DNA of 14,328 nt. Source: VFJJ01 sp031362415. GTDB lineage: Bacteria; Actinomycetota; Acidimicrobiia; IMCC26256; VFJJ01. Made by a program: the position numbers and the translations under genes. Positions 7,872-12,217 of the stretch are shown here, in pieces. Under the pieces are notes generated by a model that was not told the origin of the DNA, did not search any database, and was given only the letters and a program-made list of their open reading frames with translations. Where the stretch lies: NCBI GenBank assembly GCA_031362415.1, contig JANLSK010000046.1, forward strand, positions 1 to 14,328, in the 5' to 3' direction. The first letter of the stretch is position 1; each line of letters begins with the position of its first letter.

Positions 7872-9022
7872 TGGCTCGTCCCGGGCTCGACGTGGAGCCG
7901 CATGTCGCCCGAGCGTTGGTCGCGGTCCGCGAGCTCCCGTCTGACGATCTCCTTGCGCTCACCGCAGCCTTGGTCGACGTCCCGTCGGTCTCGCACGACG
8001 AGGCCCTCCTCGCCGATGTCGTCGAAGCCCGCGTGCGGGCCCGCGCGCCCCAACTCAGCGTCGAGCGGTTCGAGAACAACGTCGTCGCCCGCACCACGCT
8101 CGGCCGCGCGCAGCGCATCGTCCTCGCCGGTCATCTCGACACCGTGCCGGCCAACGGCAACGAGCGCGCCGAGATCGTGGGTACAACGCTGCGAGGACTG
8201 GGCTCGGCCGACATGAAGGGGGGCCTGGCGGCGATGCTGGCCCTGGCCGAACGGGCCAGCGGCGATCCCGAAGGGCTGGCGTTCGACCTCACGGTCGTGT
8301 TCTACGAGGGCGAGGAGGTTGCCGACGAGTTCAACGGACTCGGGCGCATGTTCGCCCACCGGCCTGCGCTCGTGGCCGGTGATTTCGCCATCGCGCTCGA
8401 ACCCACCGACGGACGGGTCGAAGCTGGTTGCCAGGGCACGATCCACCTGCGGGCCACGGTGCACGGGTCCCGGGCCCACAGTGCCCGCCCGTGGATGGGT
8501 GACAACGCGATCCATGCCATGGCCCCGATCATCGAGCGCGTATCGATGTTCGGCAACCCCACGGTCGTGATCGACGGACTCGAGTACCGAGAGGCGATGC
8601 AGGTGGTGCGCATCGAGGGTGGGATCGCCAACAACGTCGTGCCCGACCGGTGCTCGATCGTCGTCAACCGTCGGTATGCGCCCCGGATCACCGTCGACGA
8701 GGCCGTCGAGGCGTCGATCGCGACCCTGGTGGACCATGCCTCGGCGTCGTCCGTCGAGGTCGAGGTCGTGGCGGCGTCGGGGGGCGCCCATCCCAACCTC
8801 GGTGACCCGCTCGTGGCCGGTTTCGTCGCCGGCACGGGGGTCGAGGTGGCCCCCAAGCTCGGGTGGACCGACGTGGCCCGCTTTGCTGCTCAGGGGATCC
8901 CGGCGCTCAACTTCGGACCCGGTGATCCGGCGATCGCCCACACGGCGGGGGAGTGGCTCGCTCTCGATGCGATCGAGCGCTGCCGTGACGTCCTCGACCG
9001 GTACCTGCGGTCGAGTCGCTGA
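7871..9022 (+). CDS. dapE: succinyl-diaminopimelate desuccinylase DapE
   Basis: M20-family zinc amidohydrolase of 383 residues that removes succinate from N-succinyl-LL-DAP, giving LL-DAP for DapF. Metal and catalytic motifs are GHLDTVPAN (H88, D90), GSADMKGG (D114, bridging), FYEGEE (E148 and E149: general base and metal ligand), ALEPTDG (metal ligand), and PGDPAIAHTAGEW with the last ligand H357. The dimerisation (lid) domain carries GSRAHSARPWMG. The actinobacterial-type features GWTDVARFAAQGIPALNFGPG are present. The first about 25 residues before the catalytic domain show no obvious motif. Translation is coupled at both ends: TGATG with dapD upstream and TGATG with the Nudix gene downstream. 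General M20 peptidases are the alternative, but the dapC-dapD neighbours make DapE the best call. Confidence 0.94.
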   Translation: MARPGLDVEPHVARALVAVRELPSDDLLALTAALVDVPSVSHDEALLADVVEARVRARAPQLSVERFENNVVARTTLGRAQRIVLAGHLDTVPANGNERAEIVGTTLRGLGSADMKGGLAAMLALAERASGDPEGLAFDLTVVFYEGEEVADEFNGLGRMFAHRPALVAGDFAIALEPTDGRVEAGCQGTIHLRATVHGSRAHSARPWMGDNAIHAMAPIIERVSMFGNPTVVIDGLEYREAMQVVRIEGGIANNVVPDRCSIVVNRRYAPRITVDEAVEASIATLVDHASASSVEVEVVAASGGAHPNLGDPLVAGFVAGTGVEVAPKLGWTDVARFAAQGIPALNFGPGDPAIAHTAGEWLALDAIERCRDVLDRYLRSSR

Positions 9023-9639
9023 TGGAGAGCAGCTACGACCGCTTCGTGGCCCAGGCCCGGGTCCGCGTGAGCGGTTTCGCCTGGAGCTCGGCCGACGGGC
9101 CGGGACGGCGGGCTGCGGTGGCCGTGGTGATCGTCCCCGACGAGGTGGGCACGCCCAACTTCCTCATCACCCGCCGGGCCTCGAGACTCTCGAGTCACGC
9201 CGCGCAGTGGGCGCTCCCCGGTGGGCGCCTCGACGAGGGCGAGACGCCGGAGGACGCCGCCCGGCGCGAGCTCCGCGAGGAGCTTGGCGTCGATCTCGAA
9301 CCAGCTGCGGTGCTCGGACGTCTCGACGACCTCCCCACGCGATCGGGCTACGTGATCACCCCCATCGTGATGGCCGCCAGCGTCGCCGTGGTGCTCGATC
9401 CCAACCCGGCCGAGGTTGCTGCGGCCCATCTGGTGGCCATCACCGAGTTGTCGCGTCCGGGCGTGCCGCGCTTTGTGCGCATCCCCGAGAGCGACCGCCC
9501 GGTGATCCAGTTCCCGCTGCTGGGCAGCCTGATCCACGCCCCGACCGGAGCCGTGCTCTACCAATTCCGCGACCTCGTGGTGTCGGGAGTGACGACGAGG
9601 GTCGCCGATCTGGAATCACCGGTGTGGGCCTGGCGCTGA
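9022..9639 (+). CDS. Nudix hydrolase, possibly CoA diphosphatase-like
   Basis: The 205-residue product contains a complete Nudix box, GX5EX7REUXEEXGU, at residues 68-90 (G68, E74, R82, E83, E86, E87, G89, V90). It would hydrolyse a nucleoside diphosphate linked to another moiety using Mg2+ or Mn2+. The segment before it, FLITRRASRLSSHAAQWALP, resembles the extra motif of the coenzyme A diphosphatases (LLTxRS...Gx3FPGG), so a CoA or short-chain acyl-CoA pyrophosphatase is the first guess. The match is imperfect: the usual Phe before PGG is Leu. The gene is coupled to dapE by a TGATG overlap. A link to succinyl-CoA use by DapD is tempting but only an inference from position. It ends 79 bp before the convergent lexA, with a repeat and hairpin cluster between. 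Confidence 0.85.
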   Translation: MESSYDRFVAQARVRVSGFAWSSADGPGRRAAVAVVIVPDEVGTPNFLITRRASRLSSHAAQWALPGGRLDEGETPEDAARRELREELGVDLEPAAVLGRLDDLPTRSGYVITPIVMAASVAVVLDPNPAEVAAAHLVAITELSRPGVPRFVRIPESDRPVIQFPLLGSLIHAPTGAVLYQFRDLVVSGVTTRVADLESPVWAWR

Positions 9640-9656
9640 TCGATCCGCGGACCACC

Positions 9657-9712
9657 CCGTGGATCTCGGGCGCCGGGGATCCACGGCACCGTGGATCTCA
9701 GGCACCGTGGAT
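9657..9712. terminator. palindromic repeat cluster between convergent genes, probable bidirectional terminator
   Basis: CCGTGGATC (9657-9665) and its inverse GATCCACGG (9678-9686) form a perfect 9-bp stem with a 12-nt GC-rich loop. The CCGTGGAT core recurs in direct orientation at 9689 and 9705, offsets of 32 and 16 bp from the first, so the inverted copy could pair with any of three partners. The cluster fills most of the 79-bp gap between the Nudix stop (9639) and the lexA stop (9719). There is no U tract, so this is either a high-GC terminator without a U run or a repeat with another role. Confidence 0.5.
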
Positions 9713-9718
9713 GCAGAA

Positions 9719-10345
9719 TCAGAGACGGCGCAGCACCGTGACGACCTTGCCGAAGATCGTGACCTCCTCGGCCGGGTAGACGAGGTCGTCGAGACGGGCG
9801 TTGGCCGGCTTGAGCACGATCGACGAGCCGCGCCGGGCGAAGGTCTTCACCGTGGCCTCCTCCCCGGGAATGCCGGCCACGACGATGTCGCCGGCCTGGG
9901 CCGTGGGCTGGTGGCGGACCACGACGTAGTCGCCGTCGAGGATGCCGGCGTCGATCATCGAATCGCCCCTCACCTTGAGCATGAACAGATCGCCGGACCC
10001 CGTGAAGTCCTCGGGGAGCGGGAGGACCTCCTCGACGTTCTCGGCGGCCAGCACGCCGGTCCCGGCGGCGACGCTCCCGACGAGCGGGACGTGGCGGGTG
10101 GGGCGCCGCTCGAGCTGGGCCCCCGATGCCGACTCGTAGTGCACCTCGATGGCGCGGGGCTTGGTGGGATCACGGCGGAGAAAGCCCTTGTCCTGCAGCG
10201 AAGCCAGGTGGGCGTGGACGGTGGACGTGGAGGTGAGGCCGACGGCCTGACCGATCTCGCGCACGCTCGGCGGGAATCCTCGCTGGCGGACCTCGGCATC
10301 GATGAACTCGAGGATCTGGCGCTGACGGGACGTGAGGTCGGTCAT
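9719..10345 (-). CDS. lexA: SOS repressor LexA
   Basis: Repressor of the SOS regulon, inactivated by RecA-stimulated self-cleavage. The product is 208 residues. The N-terminal winged helix-turn-helix starts LTSRQRQILEFIDAEV and includes PPSVREIGQAVGLTSTSTVH at residues 25-44. The cleavage site is A94-G95 in GSVAAGTGV. The catalytic dyad is S129 in VRGDSMIDAGILDGD and K167 in EATVKTF. ATG 10345 was chosen because it sits 3 residues before LTSRQ and is preceded on the minus strand by GAGAGG (10357-10352) with 6-nt spacing. The frame is open further upstream but enters the promoter. It is divergent from the LysM gene. A minus-strand promoter at 10507-10479 overlaps SOS box 1, indicating autorepression. 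Confidence 0.97.
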   Translation of the reverse strand: MTDLTSRQRQILEFIDAEVRQRGFPPSVREIGQAVGLTSTSTVHAHLASLQDKGFLRRDPTKPRAIEVHYESASGAQLERRPTRHVPLVGSVAAGTGVLAAENVEEVLPLPEDFTGSGDLFMLKVRGDSMIDAGILDGDYVVVRHQPTAQAGDIVVAGIPGEEATVKTFARRGSSIVLKPANARLDDLVYPAEEVTIFGKVVTVLRRL

Positions 10346-10363
10346 CGGGGGCCTCTCGGATCG

Positions 10364-10380
10364 ACCCGGCTGAACCGGGT
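10364..10380 (-). other. short hairpin in the lexA leader
   Basis: ACCCGG (10364-10369) and CCGGGT (10375-10380) can form a 6-bp stem with a 5-nt loop in the lexA mRNA, ending about 6 nt upstream of its Shine-Dalgarno sequence. Its role is unknown; it could affect ribosome access. Confidence 0.35.
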
Positions 10381-10407
10381 GCGGGTGCATGTGGTTGCGC
10401 TCTCCGC

Positions 10408-10459
10408 CGTGCGCTGTGGCCGTGCGCTGTGGCAGTGCGCTGTGGGCGTGCAGGGTGGG
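10408..10459. repeat. 13-bp tandem repeat in the lexA leader, about 4 copies
   Basis: CGTGCGCTGTGGC occurs perfectly at 10408-10420 and 10421-10433. A two-mismatch copy (AGTGCGCTGTGGG) lies at 10434-10446 and a more diverged one (CGTGCAGGGTGGG) at 10447-10459. The array lies between the predicted lexA transcription start and its start codon, so it would be transcribed into the 5' leader. The copies have no internal symmetry resembling the SOS box. Confidence 0.8.
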
Positions 10460-10478
10460 TCCGTGTGCGGCTGGGGGG

Positions 10479-10507
10479 ACCGTACCACGATCATGCGTTC
10501 GGGGCAA
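10479..10507 (-). promoter_or_regulatory. putative lexA promoter
   Basis: Read on the minus strand, TTGCCC (10507-10502) is separated by 17 bp from TACGGT (10484-10479), a TANNNT -10. The predicted start near 10472 gives a leader of about 127 nt. SOS box 1 (10505-10518) overlaps the -35, which fits LexA autorepression. Confidence 0.55.
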
Positions 10508-10518
10508 ACATTTGTTCG
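10505..10518. promoter_or_regulatory. SOS (LexA) box 1, imperfect
   Basis: CAAACATTTGTTCG matches the Gram-positive CGAAC-N4-GTTCG operator with one changed base in the left half (AAAC for GAAC). It overlaps the -35 of the leftward lexA promoter and lies upstream of the rightward -35. Confidence 0.75.
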
Positions 10519-10526
10519 TTCTGGCC

Positions 10527-10556
10527 TTGACAGCGAACGCTCGTTCGTGATGTGAT
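10527..10556 (+). promoter_or_regulatory. putative promoter of the LysM gene
   Basis: A consensus -35 TTGACA (10527-10532) is followed after 18 bp by TGTGAT (10551-10556), four of six matches to TATAAT. SOS box 2 fills the spacer and box 3 covers the expected start near 10562, so LexA binding should block this promoter tightly. The predicted leader is about 130 nt. Confidence 0.6.
10534..10547. promoter_or_regulatory. SOS (LexA) box 2, perfect
   Basis: CGAACGCTCGTTCG is a perfect CGAAC-N4-GTTCG palindrome lying wholly in the spacer of the rightward promoter. Its centre is 29 bp from the centre of box 1. Confidence 0.88.
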
Positions 10557-10561
10557 CCGAT

Positions 10562-10575
10562 CGAACAGTCGTTCG
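10562..10575. promoter_or_regulatory. SOS (LexA) box 3, perfect
   Basis: CGAACAGTCGTTCG is a perfect CGAAC-N4-GTTCG operator, with its centre 28 bp from that of box 2. It overlaps the predicted transcription start of the LysM gene. Confidence 0.88.
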
Positions 10576-10632
10576 GTTGATTCGCGCAGGGCCCGGGTCG
10601 AGGCCGGGCCGCTCGGAGCGCCGCCCGGCTAC

Positions 10633-10666
10633 CGGAGGGTGTCCCGCCACCATCGGGCGCCCTCCG
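10633..10666 (+). other. GC-rich hairpin in the LysM-gene leader
   Basis: CGGAGGG (10633-10639) pairs with CCCTCCG (10660-10666), and CCCG (10643-10646) with CGGG (10654-10657), across a small asymmetric internal loop. It ends 16 nt before the GGAG ribosome binding site. No U tract follows, so a structured leader is likelier than a terminator. Confidence 0.45.
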
Positions 10667-10682
10667 ACCCCACGCCCCCAAC

Positions 10683-10686
10683 GGAG
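10683..10686 (+). promoter_or_regulatory. ribosome binding site of the LysM gene
   Basis: GGAG with 6-nt spacing to ATG 10693 selects this start over earlier in-frame codons, including a GTG at 10552 that would lie upstream of the predicted transcription start. Confidence 0.7.
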
Positions 10687-10692
10687 ATCGTC

Positions 10693-11310
10693 ATGTCGAG
10701 CGTCACGAACCCCACATCCGCGTTCCAGGTCGGCCATGCTCCAGGCCGGGACCGCTCGCGTCAGACGAGCTCCGCACGTCGGGCCTGGCTCCCCACCGGC
10801 GAGGCCGGGGCCGACGCCTGGCTCCCCGAGCCGCTGATCCTGCGGGCCTCAGCGCTGCATGGAGGGATCCAGCCCGAGCGGGGCCGGCCCGTTCCTGCTC
10901 GATCGGGCCCGACTCAGGGACGCCCGCGAGGGTCTCGCGGGGGCTGCCCACCTGTCGGCGTGGCACGTCCGCTTCCGCTCGGCTGGTCGAGTCGTGATGC
11001 CCGGACGGTCGCTCGCGCCCGGCGGTGCATCGTGTTGGCCTTCGTGGTGCTCGTGGTCACCACCATCCCGGCCCTGGTCGACGGCTTCGCAGGTGGCCAT
11101 CGGGTCGGGGCAGACCGCAGCGCGACGCCCGAGCCCGTGGCTGCGGTCGTGCACTACGTCGAGCCCGGCGACACCCTGTGGTCGATCGCCCGCCGGATCG
11201 AGCCCGACGGTGAGGTTCGGGGCATCGTCGACGCCCTCTCGCGAGCCCGACGGGGCCTCCCGCTGCAACCCGGAGAGGCCATTCGATGGCCGGTCACGCC
11301 GGAGGTCTGA
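10693..11310 (+). CDS. membrane-anchored LysM protein, probable SOS cell-division inhibitor (YneA/DivS/Rv2719c-like)
   Basis: The 205-residue product has three parts. Residues 1-111 are a polar, Arg-, Pro- and Gly-rich segment with no recognised domain. Residues 112-131 form one hydrophobic helix (CIVLAFVVLVVTTIPALVDG) preceded by basic RTVARARR, predicting N-in, C-out topology. Residues 153-201 form a LysM domain (VVHYVEPGDTLWSIARRI ... LPLQPGEAIRWPV), which binds peptidoglycan. No secretion signal or catalytic domain is visible. Its place next to divergent lexA, its three-operator SOS promoter, the TM-LysM layout and nrdR downstream match the SOS division suppressors YneA (Bacillus), DivS (Corynebacterium) and Rv2719c/ChiZ (Mycobacterium). 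The function is inferred from that family and context. The N-terminal part is long compared with YneA (about 105 aa in total). ATG 10693 is supported by GGAG at 10683. Confidence 0.85.
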   Translation: MSSVTNPTSAFQVGHAPGRDRSRQTSSARRAWLPTGEAGADAWLPEPLILRASALHGGIQPERGRPVPARSGPTQGRPRGSRGGCPPVGVARPLPLGWSSRDARTVARARRCIVLAFVVLVVTTIPALVDGFAGGHRVGADRSATPEPVAAVVHYVEPGDTLWSIARRIEPDGEVRGIVDALSRARRGLPLQPGEAIRWPVTPEV

Positions 11311-11356
11311 CGGGGCGCTGCCGAGTTTTCTTTTCGGTGCGCGGGCCGGGGGGTCC

Positions 11357-11362
11357 TACGGT
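11357..11362 (+). promoter_or_regulatory. putative leaderless -10 element of nrdR (TACGGT)
   Basis: TACGGT fits TANNNT and is followed by exactly 7 nt (ACCGCCC) and GTG 11370, with no ribosome binding site. A T-rich run lies at 11326-11334, but no good -35 was found. Confidence 0.55.
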
Positions 11363-11369
11363 ACCGCCC

Positions 11370-11849
11370 GTGCGTTGTCCCTACTGCGAGGCTGTCGAGA
11401 CCAAGGTGGTCGACTCGCGCCTCACCGACGGTGGAGCCGCTATTCGCCGCCGGCGCGAGTGTCTCCACTGCGAGTTGCGATTCACGACGTTCGAGCGCAC
11501 CGAGGACGGCGGGGTCTTCGTGCTCAAGCGATCAGGGGGGCGCGAGGCGTTCCTGCGGGAGAAACTCCTGTCGGGACTTCGGCGAGCGGCCAAGAATCGC
11601 CCGCTCGATCCCGCCGCGCTGGAGGCGGTGGCGACATCGGTCGAGGACCACGTCCGGAACCGGGGGCCCGTCGTGCCCTCCGACGAGATCGGTCGGGCCG
11701 TCCTCGAGCGGCTGCGTGACCTCGACGAGGTCACCTATCTCCGTTTCGCGTCGGTGTACATGGGGTTCGAGGACGCCACCGACTTCGCCCGGGAGGCCGG
11801 GCTCCTCCAGAAGGCGACGGCCCCCAAGGAGCGACCGCGTCGCAGTTGA
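11370..11849 (+). CDS. nrdR: transcriptional repressor NrdR
   Basis: Nucleotide-sensing repressor of ribonucleotide reductase genes. The product is 159 residues. It begins with a zinc ribbon, C3/C6 in VRCPYC and C31/C34 in CLHC, with the family segment VVDSRLTDGGAAIRRRREC between them. An ATP-cone domain follows, from about residue 49 to 135 (VLKRSGGREAFLREKLLSGL through TYLRFASVYMGFED), which senses ATP and dATP. GTG 11370 is the only start that puts the first cysteine at residue 3. It has no ribosome binding site and follows a TANNNT motif by 7 nt, so it is probably leaderless. It sits 59 bp after the LysM gene and upstream of nrdJ, its likely target, whose promoter carries two NrdR-box-like sites. 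The lexA-nrdR-nrdJ order is known from Streptomyces. Confidence 0.97.
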   Translation: MRCPYCEAVETKVVDSRLTDGGAAIRRRRECLHCELRFTTFERTEDGGVFVLKRSGGREAFLREKLLSGLRRAAKNRPLDPAALEAVATSVEDHVRNRGPVVPSDEIGRAVLERLRDLDEVTYLRFASVYMGFEDATDFAREAGLLQKATAPKERPRRS

Positions 11850-11929
11850 GAGCTTGGGGTCACGAGATCGGCGTACCACCGTCGGCCATCAGAGAGCCAG
11901 GCGACGGCGATGGATCGTGGCCTTTCGGG

Positions 11930-11959
11930 GGTCCTTCGGGGGGAGTGACGAGAAGGACC
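11930..11959 (+). terminator. possible terminator hairpin after nrdR
   Basis: GGTCCTTC (11930-11937) and GAAGGACC (11952-11959) form a perfect 8-bp stem with a 14-nt loop, 80 bp past the nrdR stop and just upstream of the nrdJ promoter. The downstream bases are A-rich, not U-rich, so classical intrinsic termination in the + direction is uncertain. Confidence 0.4.
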
Positions 11960-11979
11960 AGAAAATTCCGGTCTTGTCG

Positions 11980-12009
11980 TTGACAGGAAGCGAATCTCAG
12001 TGTTGTAAT
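11980..12009 (+). promoter_or_regulatory. nrdJ promoter, sigma70-like
   Basis: A consensus -35 TTGACA (11980-11985) is followed after 18 bp by TGTAAT (12004-12009), five of six matches to TATAAT. The expected start near 12016 falls inside NrdR box 1. This is the best sigma70-type promoter in the window. Confidence 0.7.
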
Positions 12010-12011
12010 TT

Positions 12012-12027
12012 ACCCCTGATCTCGCGG
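12012..12027. promoter_or_regulatory. putative NrdR box 1
   Basis: ACCCCTGATCTCGCGG keeps the C.C..GAT.T.G.G skeleton of the 16-bp NrdR box and covers the predicted nrdJ transcription start. It is weaker than box 2, from which it is offset by exactly 31 bp. Confidence 0.5.
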
Positions 12028-12042
12028 TCCGATAGCTCCAAC

Positions 12043-12058
12043 CCACAAGATGTAGTGG
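12043..12058. promoter_or_regulatory. putative NrdR box 2
   Basis: CCACAAGATGTAGTGG lies within a larger inverted repeat with 6-bp arms (ACCCAC at 12041, GTGGGT at 12055). It closely resembles the NrdR consensus of the ACAC-N8-GTGT type. NrdR boxes usually occur as pairs about 31-32 bp apart, as seen here. Confidence 0.7.
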
Positions 12059-12217
12059 GTAGCAGGGAAAATCGGCATCCGGATGCGTCTTGCCGGCAGC
12101 GTTCGATCGAGCAGCACCGACAGCACAACGCAAGGTGACGACATCGTGACTCTCGCACGGTGATCATCAGGCGGCGGCACGTTCACTCCACGAGACGTTG
12201 AAGGGAAACGCACCACC

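Larger units (their letters stand above)
10346..10692. other. lexA / LysM-gene divergent control region
   Basis: This 347-bp gap holds, left to right: the lexA ribosome binding site (10352-10357), a short hairpin (10364-10380), a 13-bp tandem repeat (10408-10459), the lexA promoter (10479-10507), three SOS boxes (10505-10575), the rightward promoter (10527-10556), a leader hairpin (10633-10666) and the LysM-gene ribosome binding site (10683-10686). I see no gene in it. Confidence 0.8.
11850..12217 (+). other. nrdR-nrdJ intergenic region with nrdJ control elements
   Basis: This 368-bp gap has no convincing gene. It contains a hairpin (11930-11959), a sigma70-like promoter (11980-12009), two putative NrdR boxes (12012-12058), a 12-bp perfect palindrome GCATCCGGATGC (12075-12086) and a leader of about 200 nt. 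The region around the promoter is visibly richer in A and T than the surrounding coding DNA. Confidence 0.7.

Noticed and set aside
10346..10681. N-terminal extension of lexA to an upstream in-frame ATG near 10681
   Set aside because: It would run through the promoter, tandem repeats and all three SOS boxes. ATG 10345 has a good ribosome binding site and the usual LexA N terminus.
11885..11915. AGCCAGGCGACGGCG, resembling a cobalamin-riboswitch B12 box, upstream of B12-dependent nrdJ
   Set aside because: Only a partial match. The roughly 150 nt of riboswitch that should precede it would fall in the nrdR coding region, and it lies upstream of the best nrdJ promoter, so it would not be in that transcript. 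No other B12-box match was seen in the leader.
12075..12086. Perfect 12-bp palindrome GCATCCGGATGC in the nrdJ leader as an operator
   Set aside because: A single short palindrome, downstream of the promoter, matching no operator I know. It is noted only within the intergenic description.
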